Assembly (NCBI GenBank): GCA_033026295.1
Contig: CM065170.1
Coordinates: 19,850,040-19,914,039 of the forward strand
Length of the DNA: 64,000 nucleotides
Direction of reading: 5' to 3'
Origin: Channa striata
Lineage: Eukaryota > Chordata > Actinopteri > Anabantiformes > Channidae
The translations under genes were made by a program, and so were the position numbers. Positions 12,500 to 25,619 of the stretch are shown here, piece after piece (positions within the stretch are counted from its first letter, which is position 1; each line of letters starts with the position of its first letter). Below the pieces are notes generated by a model. It worked only from the letters and a program-made list of their open reading frames with translations, was not told where the DNA came from and did no database searches.

Positions 12500-15060
12500 A
12501 TTGTGACAGAGGTGACAGTTGTTGTCTGTCCAGTCTCCTCCTGAAGAAGTTGACTTGGGAGTCTCTCAGAGGAGTCTTAGTGGCCTCCGTCACTAGTCCC
12601 CTTCTTGCAGAGTCACTCAGCTTTTAAACATGGCCTACTTTGGGCAGATATTCTCTCCATTTCTTAATGATTTAACTTTATTATAATGGTAATTCTTTGT
12701 CCCAGTATAGTTAAGCTGTCATATATAGTCCATGATGTGTTTCATTAATGTGCCCTCTTTTCTGTGTTGTTCTGGTAAGCTGTGTTTCGTTCGCGTTATA
12801 TTTCCGAGGCAAAGCATTTCCCGTTATTTGAGGGTGTTAAACAGAAGCTGGTATTTTCATTTATTCTTTCAAATCATGGCAGACGTGCTTTTTTTATCCA
12901 AGGTACATAGTTATACAACAGACTTTAAATTACCAGACTGAATTCGATTCTGGACCCTCAAAATCCAGTCACTTAATTTACCGCATAAACTGTACAATAT
13001 ACTGTGTTTAATCTGTGAACTCTATTCCAAGATCAATACACCAGCTCACTTGGCAGCATCACCAGATGCTGAAACAGCTACTACACAAGTAAACAGTAAC
13101 AAATGAACACATTTCACTTTGTGTGTACAGACAGCAGGTTTGTCCCTGCAGGAGAAGAGCTCAGGAAAAGCATTTAATGGCAGCCATGAACACGGCCTGC
13201 CAGGAGATTCGAGAGCACATTTATGGTGCTGCAGTTCCCGTAACGCCTCCTGTCTCATGTCATGGGCTGGCTGCAGGATGAGCATGAGTCAAACAAGTCA
13301 TCTGGACAGTATCCGTCAATTTCTCTATCAATCTGCTCTTGCAACTGCAGGCAGAATGGCCAAATGGTGTTGCAGTGATGCAATGTTAGTTCTACTTTTC
13401 AGAGTAGGGTAAGAACAATTCATAACTAATTCATTCCTACGTTGGAAAATCTATCACATCTTCACCGAAATAATGTAGCAGGGCTCCAGGTTTGTCATTA
13501 ATGAGGATGAGATGGTTTTTAGACGTGTGTGGATTCAGTGGGAGGAGAGTCACTTAATGACAAAGGGCTCATTAAAAGACATTGTTCGGTCTAAAGTTGA
13601 ATAGTTTCTTGTGACAGATCTTGTGCAGGCTGTAATTACTCCATCATGAACAAGGGGACATGCTGTGTCTACAGCAACTTTTTATTTTTATTAAAAGGGA
13701 AGTTGCAGCTTTAAATATTACACAACTGACAATTTGATTCATGTAAATTACAAATTAATGGCTCCTACAGCTCTACATATTATGTGCAAATTCAGTCATT
13801 TCTCTGCCCTGCAGCGTGAAATAAATGAAAAATTGCATGTTACATATGAGCCCACAATAATGGTTAGCAGTTGACCTTCTACTTCCTCGTAGGATCAGTA
13901 GGTTTTATCATGTAACAGTCTAATCAGTGGAGTAATTTCACTTCGTTCCTCACCTACGCTGTGCCACAAAATGAATGTGGAGCTGCAAAATCTAAGCAAT
14001 TGGGTTTAAGCAGTGACTTCCGCTTCTGTCAAATGTATTACAGCCACTAGATGTCACTTCATATCAAACCACCAGAAGGTAGAAGGTTACCTATCGAACC
14101 ATATTCATAGGCTGAGAGGAACTAATGATGCCCTGTTAAATAATTTGACAGCCGTCACTGAGGTGTTGATAATTATCTTTGTATTAATCTTTGGCTTTAA
14201 TGAGGATATAAAGATACATAAATTGCAATTTGCATGCGAGTTAGTTTGAATGCCAGCATGTGCCCTGCTTCTCAAACCTTTAGAAAGTTTGGTTGTTTGT
14301 ATCTGCATTACTTCAGTGTGTACTGTTCATCACTCATCATCCCTCTTTTTACCTCCTGATTTTTAATTACTCAAGTACAGCTGAACAGTTGAAAACGACA
14401 GTGACATTAATACCTAGAGAGAAAAACAAGAACGTGAAAATTAAGTAGACAAGCTCAGCATTTTACTTGATCTAGTAAGGTAAGGTGACATTTCCATAAT
14501 TATGGCTTTGGTGAGTTTGGGATGCCATGTTCACCATCCTGTTTTATTCATGGGGAGCTTCAGCTCAAGGTGCTGAGTCAGGAAGTTTATCCCAATAAGA
14601 ATGGACATTGTGGAGATTAAAAAATATATAGTATTTATGTTTACACATACTTAAAAAAACTACAAAATTTGTACTTTGTGTCTGAACTAAGGCTGAGGTC
14701 AAATGTTAACCAGCCTTTTCTCTTCTCCAGGCTAATGTTTAGTCCCCAGAAAACTGAATCAATTTAGGAGCAGACTGGAATTTCATAACCTAAAAGCAGG
14801 AACTCCTATGTAATGGTTTTCACAGAGGCTCCTCAGCCAGTGCTGATTACCTGGATCAGTTGTGTTCGTTCATTTGAAAACTGGAAGATACCATCTTAGG
14901 TAAGAGACAGCTGGGGAAGACAAAGACAAGCCATGACCACCAAAGTTGGGGAGCACCGCCTTATGGGTCTGGATCTTTAACATTTTGACAAACAGACCAC
15001 AGTGTATGAGAATTGGTAAGATTCCTTCAACCTAAGAGAGCTAACAGCTTCAAGATATTA
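12500..15060. other. Unique DNA, no gene seen
   Basis: No domain-bearing frame was found. The part 13120-13400 has an open frame without recognisable motifs. Parts of 13480-13800 (for example the 'ctgtaattactcc' stretch) resemble conserved noncoding DNA. Nothing else stands out. Confidence 0.5.
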
Positions 15061-15082
15061 GTCTGTGATTAACACTGCAAAC

Positions 15083-15235
15083 CAGGACCTTTTCTTTCTC
15101 AAGAGACTAAGGAGGTTTGGCATGGTCAAGAGGATACTCTGCAACTTCTACAGCTGCAGTATCAAGACTATCCTCACTGGCTGCATCATGGCATTGTGTG
15201 GAAGCAGCTCTAAGGATGGGACAGCCATTTGGAGA
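15083..15235 (+). pseudogene. Rex1/L2-type LINE RT thumb fragment
   Basis: The plus-strand frame reads DLFFLKRLRRFGMVKRILC followed by NFYSCSIKTILTGCIMAL. This is the thumb region that follows the palm in Rex1/L2-group LINE reverse transcriptases, which have the form 'SRLxFLRRLRSFGV...FYxxxVxSxLxG'. Only about 50 codons remain and there is no active site. It is an isolated relic. The precise clade (Rex1 or L2) is uncertain. Confidence 0.6.
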
Positions 15236-15239
15236 GTCA

Positions 15240-17240
15240 TTATAGATATTCTTTTTCCTTTTTTCTTTCTTGATCATAAAAGTGGTCTGAAATTGGCTTG
15301 ATTTTTTTTAAACTGAAGCTTGAACAAGCCAAATTTTACTGCTCTGCTGTAGGTTCTGTGCATGTGACGATAAATCTCTAGATTCCTGATTATGAAAAAA
15401 TGTTGTAGCGATTTTTCTCTCTTTGCCGTTGCTTACTCCTATTAGCAGGCGATCAATTACCAATTGCCTTTTTGATGCCTTTTCCAGGATGTTGTTGAAA
15501 GTCAGACACACTTCAAGGTATCTGCCCTAACTTCCTCCTTGACTACCCCTTCATTTCAGTTCAGAAGTGGGTACAAAAATAAAGATAATGTTCAGTGAGT
15601 AATGATGTGCCATTTTCTCTTTACTTGTACCCCGGTATTAGTTAGATCAGTATGGCAGTGAAAATTAATTTTCTTTCCACTTAGAGGGGACATTACCATG
15701 ATTAATTTAAGTGTGAAGTGGAGGAAACTGGAGGATTGCTGCAATATGAGGAGTGAAATCAATTTGCTCTGATGTGAGAAGAGCTGCGGAATGTGGGGTA
15801 TAAACAAGTATGAAATTACCCTCTCTGTCTTCTCCTCTAATAGGAAGAGAGTATCATTTGGCAGAGCCCCTTTGTGCTGGAAATGTGACCCTCTCTGGCC
15901 TTCACTGGGATGAAAGGAACTTAGAAATGAAATTCTCTCTATCTATTGGCCATTATTTCAATATCACACACACCACTTGTGTGGTGGGCAACTAAAAAAT
16001 CAATTTAGAGACAATGATAAGGACAAAAAATCAATTTAGTGCTGTTTCTCTTTGGTTTTATGCTGTTGATGCCACACAATTGCTAACAATAAAATAGCTT
16101 TTTCCCCGTTATTGGCCTCATGCGACTTTTCTACAATGATCAGGTTTACCCTCAAACTCACTAACCACAAGTCCCAAAGACACTCCAATATTACATTCAT
16201 GTGGGGCAAAACTACATCTTCTACTGTATTTGTAGCCAACACGTTCTCATCCCACTAAGTTGTCAAACTGCATAGTTTTTTAAACTGTTTGGCGTTTGAT
16301 ATTGTTGCCACAGGAACACTCTAGAGTTACTATTGGATGCTCCAGGGGCACCAACATGCGATGCCACAGGAGCGACAGTATATGCAGACTAACATTGCAT
16401 TGCATCTCCTGTGGAAAAGTCCTGTGACTAAGGGGTCCCAAAGGCGTCAGCATATAACGCAAAAGTACTGGACAAAGGAATGCTTTTTGAAGCCTCAGGA
16501 ATGAGAACCACTCTGCTTGTGCGTCTCATGTATTATCTTACTTTCAAGTTGCGGAGATGACCTAAGGTTGCCTAACACAATCAATACATGGCAACCGTTT
16601 CTAAATCCAGACAGTTGGTTGACAGCACTCATCAAAATTCTGCTTGTATTTCTTACATTCGAGTCACAGTGCCAACTCAATATAAGAAATCCTTTCTAAT
16701 TCATTTGTTTGACAACACTCACCTAAATTCTAAAGGTACTTGTAGAATCAATCTTTTTATGGGTGAGGAAAAATATCTTATTAGTAATTTTTCTCAGCTA
16801 TGACAATCTGTTCAACACAAAAACAAAGATGGTGACAGAAAATGATGTTGTTCTAAAGGAGGAGGGATCTGGGCACTGTAGGGTGTAGTCATGGCAGCAT
16901 TGGTTGATGTGTGATTAATAATACAAATTCTACCTTTTTTCTTTTTAGTTTTTTGAGCTAGAGAGGTGTTGTCAAAGCTTTCGGTTCAGAGATATTTGAT
17001 TCTGCAACTTTTTGATGGAAATATCTCATTTATTGTCATTTTAGAACAATCCCCTGAAGCACTGGACTGGACACTGACTTTTTGTTTTAAGCTACAATGA
17101 ACAGTTGGATCACATGTCTTCCTCCAAATTCTTTTCTTTTCCTGAGTTTCTGCTCATGGCCTGGGTAAGGGGACGACTGCGGCTCAGGAAGAAGAGATTA
17201 TTCACAAGTTTTGGCAGTTCAATCCACAGCTCTTCTTTTC
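15240..17240. other. Unique DNA, no gene seen
   Basis: No coding frame is supported. Around 16305-16430 a short phrase of 'gccacaggaacac' type recurs in variant form two or three times, which may be a degraded repeat. AT-rich elsewhere. Confidence 0.5.
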
Positions 17241-17245
17241 AATGA

Positions 17246-17422
17246 GTTCAAGTGTCTTTGGGCAACACACAGAACATCAAGTTGCTCCCAGGGGGGTCAG
17301 GCCAGTACCTTGAGAGATACATTCATGTGTGAGTGTGTGTGAATGGGGAGCAGCACCATAAAGCACTTTATGTACCATTAAAGTAAGACAGCACAGTACA
17401 AGTGCAGACGATTTACCATTTA
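17246..17422 (+). repeat. tRNA-derived SINE-type repeat, 5'-truncated
   Basis: The block carries 'gtgtctttgggcaacacac', 'agttgctcccaggggggtc', 'gtgtgagtgtgtgtgaatgg' and 'aagtgcagacgatttacc', the ordered landmarks of an abundant teleost repeat also found at 24761-25002. The tRNA-like head is missing. Confidence 0.7.
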
Positions 17423-17429
17423 GGAAAAA

Positions 17430-19384
17430 AGAAGAGTGGTAATCTTCATGGCCAGTTAGATGTCCAGAGACCAGACAACAAGGCCCATCCAAGAGCCTGG
17501 CATCCTCATCCCTCACAGTGGCTCTGAGAGTCGTGAAGGTCACAGAGGAGGCTCTGTCCTTGATTACCAGCTGTTACGGTCAGACGTTGAAAGTTGTAGC
17601 ACTTGACAGATAAAGATGGATGACTCAAATCTTGGCATGTTTAGAAGCTCTACCGCAAGTCCAACGAAGACAGATGAGCACTAACATCAGCTGATTTATA
17701 GGACACTTGGTGTCACTCCACCACGGCTGGAGGACTGAGTGGACGGACACATGGCCTGCTGGTTTAATAGTGTGAGAGCTGGCAGAGCTCTGAATGACGA
17801 GCTTCTTCACAAGATGATGGTGACTCTTCGTCCCAGGCCCTCAGACACCAGGAAGTGACGGAGCCTGTGATCACATATGAACACTACAGTGCTGAAAAGC
17901 ATCACTCCTCAGTGTCCTGAGCTACTTTCTGCACAATGCGAAAACACTTAAGAGCAGGAAATTCAAGTTTGGGGTTTGTTGTGTGAACGCAAAGCACTGG
18001 GAAAATTCACTGTGATTTAATACAGAAAAGACACATTTTACTACTTTAAAAAACCCTTGGTTGTACACAAAGCACTTACACATGTCAGTGTGAAGAGTCA
18101 TTTCTTTGAAAACTTGTAACGAGTTGAGGGAACTAACAGAACTTTTATACATTTATATAAAATGTTTGTGTCTGTATTGCATCACTCTAAAAATGTAATG
18201 TTTTGGGTTAAAACAAACTAAATAAAATTAAAAGAATTTTGAGTTACACTGATGGTGAAATTAAGTGGAAGCCACAAACTAAAATGCATGCAGCGATTTA
18301 GCATTACCATTCACCTAATTACAGGCATTTTAAAATGTTTTTTTTTTTTGAGATGACCACTCCAGAATAGCTAAGGAGGCTAAAGATGAACCAGGGCTGG
18401 GGTACAGGGAAGCAAGAATGTAAACCAAAGAACAAATGGAAAGTGAATTAAAACAATAGAGTGTGCTGGTGTTATGTGCCTGCTGGTATGAGAACTGACA
18501 GATGGTAGTGTGTGTGAAAGTGGGTAGATTGATGTAGGGAAGGCGAAAAGGTGAAGGTGAGCAGAGTCCAGTGTCAGATCAATAGTTGCTCCAAACATTT
18601 GTTTTCACAGTTAGTTATTCCATAAAATAAAAATCTGTAACACATTTATGTGACGAAGTACAACCAGCACTATAGGACAACAGAGTCTATCAGGTGGTGT
18701 CCTTCATCCATCAGTCCACTCGAACTTTAGGATGTTCCAATAATAGAATTTATTTGAAAAGCAAATCATTCTCACCTTGAAAAGGTTTTATTTTATATCT
18801 ACATGTTTTGTATTAAGTGGATGAAGGAGGGACATAAAATCCTACACTCAAGTCCATTGTATTAAGTTACCGCAACTTACATTTAACTTTACATTTATGA
18901 ATGTATAACTTATACATGACAAAAATAAGTTGCTTTAATTACCATTGTTAACACAACTCATGAAAGTACTTTTTAAAATTAAAATGCGTATTTAAACAAT
19001 TATAATTTTTTAAAACACATTTTATTAATGTCGTGGTAACACTTCTGCCAAATTACTTTTAAGCAACTTCAGTTACTGTTTGCATGAGGCTTAAAAATCA
19101 ATCTACTCGGCACTTCCTCTTCCTGCCCCACTATGCTCTTCTACCATCTGCTACACGCTCTATTAGTAACTATCAAATTACTATGTCACCAGCTGCAAAA
19201 CTTACCAAGCAAAATGTAAATACTGATTCTCTCGGTTGATAGGTGAGCTCAAGTCAAAACATTTAAAACAGTTTCTCCAAGAGGAGTTCTATGCTGCACA
19301 TGTAAGGAGATGGCATGGGAAGTTGGTGACGACACATGTATGCAAATAAAGATTTACTGAAAGAATTAAAGGTTCCCTAACTGG
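17430..19384. other. Unique DNA, no gene seen
   Basis: No supported coding frame. A run of ten T lies at 18341-18350. The part 18780-19080 is strongly AT-rich. Confidence 0.5.
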
Positions 19385-20260
19385 ATACTGTAACTATAGG
19401 ACCCAAAAGCAGAAGCTGTGACACACCAAGAGTGCAGGAGTTTTATTAACACATGAACTTCTAGAAACAGTTAAATAATTATCACACAAAATACTGATAC
19501 AAAGAGATGACAATATTAACTCAAAGACAGAGACTTGAACTATAACTAAACTCACTCAAAAGATTTAACCATATTAACTCATATACTGAGACAATAACAC
19601 TCTACTCTGATTCTCAAGGAAATAACACTGTTAATTCTAGAGACTATAATTAAAACTTTACTGAGGCTGTAACACTCAGCTCAGACTCCTAAGATAATAA
19701 TAATGTTAACTCAAAGGCAGAAACTTAGATTAAAACAAAAACTACTTAGACTATTATACTTGGCTCATACATTTGAGATAACAATACTATCTTAAAGGCA
19801 GAAACTTAGACAGTAACAAAATACACTCTTAATGAGAAGACTATAACAGAAAACCACTCTAACAGACATTAATATTACAAACAGAAACTTACTCAAGAAC
19901 ACACTTGAAGACTAACAAACTAGAACTATGAACAGACTCACAACAGTATCAGCAAAATAAAGAGTGGTGGACAGGAGGAAACAAAAGAACTAAATTAACA
20001 AAGACTGAATGGGCAATGACCAAACCTCCGACCAACAAACAGAGCGTCGCATAAGAAATATGTAAATGTAAGTAAATGTGGCGAAGTATCATCAAACTGA
20101 GGGGAAAAATAGGTTTAAAGAAACGTGAAAACACGTGAAAACAACTGGGACTGACGAGGTAAGTAAAGAAAACCAAAAAACAGCAAAGACCAAACAGGAA
20201 CTGGAACAGGAAGGGAAAGGGAAAAACAAACAAAAGTGACAGCACAATATACATTAAATT
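19385..20260 (-). repeat. Dispersed T-rich repeat family T, copy 1
   Basis: The minus strand is T-rich, and its chance translation near 20040-20254 (FFTYLVSPSCFHVFSRF) lines up with the translation of the plus-strand block at 25700 (SFTYLVCPYGSHLFPRL). The two loci are therefore copies of one dispersed sequence in opposite orientation. Internal 'aactcaaaggcagaaacttag' type units recur near 19520, 19710 and 19790. No transposase frame is seen. Confidence 0.42.
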
Positions 20261-20269
20261 TTAACATTT

Positions 20270-22690
20270 TTAGGTTTCTCCAACATTTTAAATCTTTGTG
20301 TGGCTTTATGTTCTGTGCTCGTCGACATTAGAATCATCTTTGCAGAACTGATGTAATGTATTCTTTGAATAAAAGAAGTGCTACACACAAAAGCAGTTTG
20401 GTCAGGATGAGAGAACAATTTTTTCTTTAGCCTGGCACCAACCTATATCTAAATGTAGTGAGTCCCTAAATACAACCATAGCAGTTTAAGAATGCTGTAG
20501 TCAAATGAACTAGGTGTTACAAGATCAGATGTTTCAGCAGAAAATTATATATCGAAAAAAAAGTTTGTTGTATATGCCATTTACCCAAATTATCAACATG
20601 TCCTCATTACACACATTTGCAAAAACATTCTCTACAGTACGTGTTTGTGTTTGATGTGTGGATGCACAGGAATATTATCGTTAGGACATATGGTTATTCT
20701 ATGAGGAAGTTATAACAAAAGCTTTAAAAAAACACAATGCAGTGGTGTAGACATGTATCATGACAGAACAGCATGATTCCAAGTACCTACACACCCTCAA
20801 AGAGTGTGTTGTGTGTCAGTGATGACTGAGTTCAGGCCTCATTCTTTCACGCTTCAGTCCTCAAACATAAAACTTAAAATTAATTGAATGGATTCCCATT
20901 TTCACCTGTGACTGTCAGCAGAAAGTAAGTCCACTATGACCAATAGGAGCATTGGGACAGCCTTCAGCCGGTCACCACGTCTGCCGGGGCTTCACAGCCA
21001 TCTGACTGCTCTCCCGCTGCTGGACAGTGAACTGCTGCCCTGGCAGAGCACGCTTGAACCCTGACACAGATGGAGTGGAAACAGTGCCGCTCTCAGCCAT
21101 TTAAACTTGCTGACTTGTATCAATTTTACTGGAATGTCAGGAAAGGCCTTAATAAATCAATTAGATTAAAAGAAACATATCTGTCATGTTCATTTAATAG
21201 TGTATTGGACACTGTTAGTGTTCAACAAGGGTGTCATAACATGGATTGATAGAGCTGAAACACATTCAGCGGAATTTATGGGGCTTCATCAGATTTCATT
21301 ACTTTGGATCAGTGTTCAAAAGGCTAAATAATGTGCGAGTCAGTGAGATTATGTGTTTTTAGTCATCTTTCAAGTGGCCTGATTTAATGCCAGCTCATCG
21401 TCTTTCTGTAGTGTAAGCAGTAAGGACAATTAACTTGATAGATTCTGAGATAGAGGGAGGATTCAGTAAGGATAAGAGGACACTGGTGCCCGAATCGCAA
21501 TCAGTGAAACACTTTTGAAAAGTTTGAGACGTTCTTTCTTTTCTGGTTTAGTTGTAGGGTTTTTCCCAGAAAGCAGAGCAGTGACGGAATTAGTGGATGA
21601 GTGAACACTGGGATTTTACATTCCATTCTTCCTTCACTTGTCCACAATACAGGTTGTTAACGTTATCAGTTCATCTGAGAGATGTGGTGATCGGTGAAGG
21701 ACACGAGTGGCCACAGTGGACGTCTGGGTGCTACAATGTCTGTATGAGCTTCAAATACATTTACTCCTGCAAATAGTAAACTGTACTATATGAATATGCA
21801 GCCTTGAATAAATTGTGACTGTGTAGTAACAAACTCCTTTGTAGATGCTTAACAATATAAGTGAAACCAGGAAGTGATACAGGCTGACGAGAACCTGTGC
21901 CTAAAGTTCCTCGCTGCTTTATTGGTCGATGTCTGATAAGATGTCGTGATCTCGATCTCTATCTAATTGCTCATCCTAGGGTCAGCAAGTTGGAGAAGTC
22001 TAGCTCCCATCAGTCCTGCTGAGTGACGGAACTGTGGAAATGTGGGAGTGAAGCAATGTTCACTGATGTGACGTTACATACTGTGGCTGCAAGCAGCTGA
22101 TCATGCTGCAGGTTTGTGGGCTTTAATAAAAAACCTGCAACCCTGATTTTCTCTAGGAGCTACACTGAGAAGCTGCATATAAGAAAACAAATGTCCGAAG
22201 ACTGATAGCTCACACACAAATTGAATAGCACGGCTATTTCGATGTGCTGTGAACAAAACACTGAGATTCCCACAGTTCTATTTTTCCATCATATGTGCCC
22301 CCTGCACACTGTTCAGGTACCAGGTGTACAAAATAATGGCTTTAGATCTAAATCTCCAGAGTTCATATGGTAAAGGCCCTAAAAGATACTTGTCCAAAGT
22401 GTTTTTTATGGCTTATAGTGTAATTTGGAGGCTTGTTTACCCTGATTCCGAGTTGGATGGGAAGAGAGGAGGAATGACATCCACTGAAGATTTCCATGTT
22501 TGGCACTAGGGGTGTGCTGTACTGTATGTACCACGACTGTGGTACAGTATTTCACTCACTTGGCACAAACCACCCCAAAACATGCATTCAATTGTGGGGG
22601 ACATTTAGGACGGACATCCATGTGGTGTGAACATTAGAACCCGGGTCCACCCGTCCATATGTCAGTGTTTCCTTGGAGAACATAATTAAG
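20270..22690. other. Unique DNA, possible conserved noncoding parts
   Basis: No coding frame is supported. The stretch 20940-21190 starts GC-balanced ('gtcaccacgtctgccggggc') and ends in an AT-rich stretch with TAATAAATCAATTAGATTA. It is the best noncoding-element candidate in this interval. Near 22525-22550 an imperfect palindrome around 'gtaccacgactgtggtac' is visible. Confidence 0.45.
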
Positions 22691-22930
22691 CACAAGTAAT
22701 GGTAAGGTAAATCTTTACTGATCCCAAATCGGGGAAATTTACTCGTTACACAGCTCACACGTATACAAGGCAATAAAAGTGATGAAAACAACAAGAGTAA
22801 AAGCTGTGGGACAGATAGGAAAGAAAAGTAAAAGAAAAACTGAGGAGGGAGCTGCTGTAACAGGCAGCTGACCGTGCAGCGCCATCCTGGACCATCTGGG
22901 ATGTTGGTGGGTCAGGAAAGCACCTTGCAC
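22690..22930 (-). repeat. LINE 3' UTR fragment
   Basis: On the plus strand 'taaatctttactgatcccaa' and 'ggggaaatttactcgttac' followed by 'acagctcacac' is the reverse of a very common teleost LINE 3' end. The block continues to about 22930 with an A-rich middle and 'gcgccatcctggacc'. The clade cannot be fixed without a search. Confidence 0.45.
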
Positions 22931-22939
22931 AGTAACTCC

Positions 22940-24750
22940 TCCGTAAAAACTGAACGTGTGTCTGTGATTGGAATAATGATTAGCAACACTGTCAAGTGCT
23001 TTGAGTAGTGAAGAAGATAACAAAGTGAAGACCACTCCAGCCTCACAGTCGATGCTGTTCGATCACCAGCCAGATGTGGATTTGTTTAAAAGACAGATGC
23101 CGCCGGAACGAACATTAACCACCAAACACAACACTTTGATTGGTTTCACCTTATAGTGAAAATAGTGATTTCAAGTGCTCGTATGTCTGTAAGAACATTT
23201 AACATTAAGAACAGTTATCAGCACACACATCATAATGAGTGACCCCATATTGTAAAAATTCAATCTACAACGATAAACGGCAGAGCATTTAATGCACAAG
23301 GAAATCTTTAAGAGTTAGCTCGACCATGGGCTGAAACCAAGTATTCTACAAAAAAGTGTCTCACAACAGTTTTTTCTTACTTTAATGAATAACACTGTTT
23401 TCCTTAAATTTGATTTTTCCATGAATATCATTAGGAAGCAACAATTAATTAGTAATAACAAGTAAAATTTAAAAGAGTGAGCTATAGGACTTTAATGAAC
23501 ACATTTTTGAAGCATTTATTGCCCATGTGTAGTTATCAATAAATTCCCAGGTAGTATTGCCAGTATCACACTACGTGGTATTGATGTTTGTGCATATTAT
23601 TTAAACTTTGTGAGTCTATACTTTGATATATTTTAACTATTATCAGGACTCTCTTCATAAAATTTTTTTCAGGGTTGAGGATTTGGGGAGTGGGTATTTT
23701 CCCTGTTTTTGGCATGGGTAGAGAACTTGGACTTTGACTCTGGACCAAAATTTTAACAATAAATTCAAGCAAGACCCGAGCTGTAATGAGCCTGAATGAC
23801 CCTTTAACTTCTGAGGACACTGTGTGCAAGGTGACCCAGGACAGACTTGCATAGAGACTTTTGTCCGTTATTGTCTCAGTTTGTTGGTCACTTTTAACTG
23901 CAATACAGTAATTCATCTGATAATTATCTACAGAGGAATTAAGGATAGAAATTAATTACAGGCATGAGTTGCTTCAGTATTGCTTGCTGTCATGTTTGGC
24001 ATATCACATTTTACACCAGCACACGCTGTCACTTGCTTCTCAAGAGTTATTGGTGTCTAACAATATTAGAGACTCAGGAAATTGGTATTGGGGTGACAGA
24101 GCGTGACATTGAAGATCCATTTCCCTTTGCTCTGGCCTTGTATACCAAGTAGCTACATCACCGCCTCATGAGCCCAGTCATGACCTCACAAAAAATTATC
24201 CTTGTGTGACGATCATCCGTCCTTTCAACATGATCCCATATCGTTGTTCTTCTTTTCTTTTTTTTTCTTTTTTTTTATTTAGAGCAAGACAGTCAGAAAA
24301 CTGATTTGTGACCGATGATGTTTGGCCCAAAACTTGATTCTGAGTCTTAGTTTCCATAAGCAATATGACTACACTGTACTAAAATTTGATTAGCAATTAA
24401 AAAAATACCCAGAGTAGTTCTTCAATGTTAATAGAGTTATGATGACAGATGTCTTCATCATCTTCATTTATCAATAGCACATCATGAGAGACAAATGAAA
24501 GCGCAACAAATAATTAGATGTAGAGTAGGTGATAATAAATGTGATGAAATAATGTTTAAATTCAAATAGATATAGGACTGCTATTGTTATTTTACATTAC
24601 ACACATTCAAATTATTTTAATCATCTATTAAAAAAAACAATACATTACAAAATCTTCACCAATATGCAGTTTAAAATTTTATAGATGTGTATTAAACTCT
24701 TTCACCCAGAATTTTTCAGTCTAACATTGTGTCACATGTCTTACCCACAG
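22940..24750. other. Unique DNA, no gene seen
   Basis: No coding frame is supported. A polypyrimidine run of C/T lies at 24246-24280. The interval 24360-24680 is AT-rich. Confidence 0.5.
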
Positions 24751-24760
24751 AGCGACTGTG

Positions 24761-25002
24761 CAACTGTGGTGCAGTTGGTGGTGCAGTTGTCCACCAATCC
24801 TACAGGTGTTGGTTTGATCCCTGGCTCCTCTGGTCACATGTCAAAGTGTGAGCAAGACACTGAACCCCACTCTTGGTGAGTGTCGGCCAGCTGCATAGCA
24901 GCTCCCCATCGATGTATGAGTGTGTGTGAATGGGTAGATAAGAAGCAGTGTAAAGTGCTTTGAGTACCAACAGGTAGAAAAGTGCTATATAAGTGCAGAT
25001 GA
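24761..25002 (+). repeat. tRNA-derived SINE-type repeat, nearly complete
   Basis: The head 'caactgtggtgcagttggtg' and 'tggtttgatccctgg' resemble a tRNA with degenerate A- and B-box promoter sequences. The body follows in order: 'gagcaagacactgaacccc', 'gtgtgtgaatgggtag', 'gtaaagtgctttgagtacc' and 'gctatataagtgcaga'. This is the fullest copy of this repeat in the window. Related pieces lie at 17246, 29235, 33627, 35480 and 56323. SINEs are transcribed by RNA polymerase III and moved by LINE enzymes. Confidence 0.75.
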
Positions 25003-25212
25003 TCCCAGAAGTAACATTTGTGAGAAACCTTTTCAATCATTGTTCCTTTGAATACTTGTTGACACCTTAAGCAGACTCTCTGTGTAGACTTTGTTGAACC
25101 CTAGCTTCCCCCCAGGTAGCTGTCCCAGCAGGGGAGAGACAGTAACTTGCTAATTCTGATCAATGTGTCAATTAATGTGTATTCACCTGTATGTATGATC
25201 CGCACTGTTGAG

Positions 25213-25250
25213 CAGTTAAGAACACACAGGCTCATGTGTGTTTTTAACTG
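25213..25250. repeat. Inverted repeat (hairpin 1)
   Basis: CAGTTAAGAACACAC (25213-25227) pairs with GTGTGTTTTTAACTG (25236-25250) with one mismatch, around an 8-base centre. It lies 32 bases before a second, perfect hairpin that shares the CAGTTA stem motif. Confidence 0.75.
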
Positions 25251-25282
25251 TGCAGTTAAAAAGTTAAAAACCAGTTTAAAAA

Positions 25283-25322
25283 TTAAAAAGCAGTTACACA
25301 GCAGAGTGTAACTGCTTTTTAA
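25283..25322. repeat. Perfect inverted repeat (hairpin 2)
   Basis: TTAAAAAGCAGTTACAC (25283-25299) is the exact reverse complement of 25306-25322, giving a 17-bp perfect stem with a 6-base loop (AGCAGA). The loop is too small for a typical microRNA precursor, so a fold-back mobile element or a simple palindrome is more likely. Confidence 0.8.
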
Positions 25323-25619
25323 CTTTTTGCTTATTTTACCTTTTGCTTATTTGTCATTAAATTGCTTAAGGATCATTTGAGAGCTGCCTCCTGTCTCTTA
25401 ACTTGCTCTCTCAGATTTTTGCCACAACGTTATGCAGTAAGAGTAGGTATCGAGATGTATAATTGTCATAACACGAGTTATAGTAACGAAATTGTTTTAC
25501 TGTTTTCACCAAGGATACTCAAATTGCTTGAATGGGCCATAAGAAACTCAAAGTATTACACATGCCTGCAGGCTTAGGATTGGTTGTAGTAATATGCATT
25601 GGACTGTATCCATCAGGAT

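Noticed and set aside
25283..25322. microRNA precursor
   Set aside because: The stem is 17 bp with a 6-base loop, too short for a standard precursor, and there is no extended imperfect pairing outside it.
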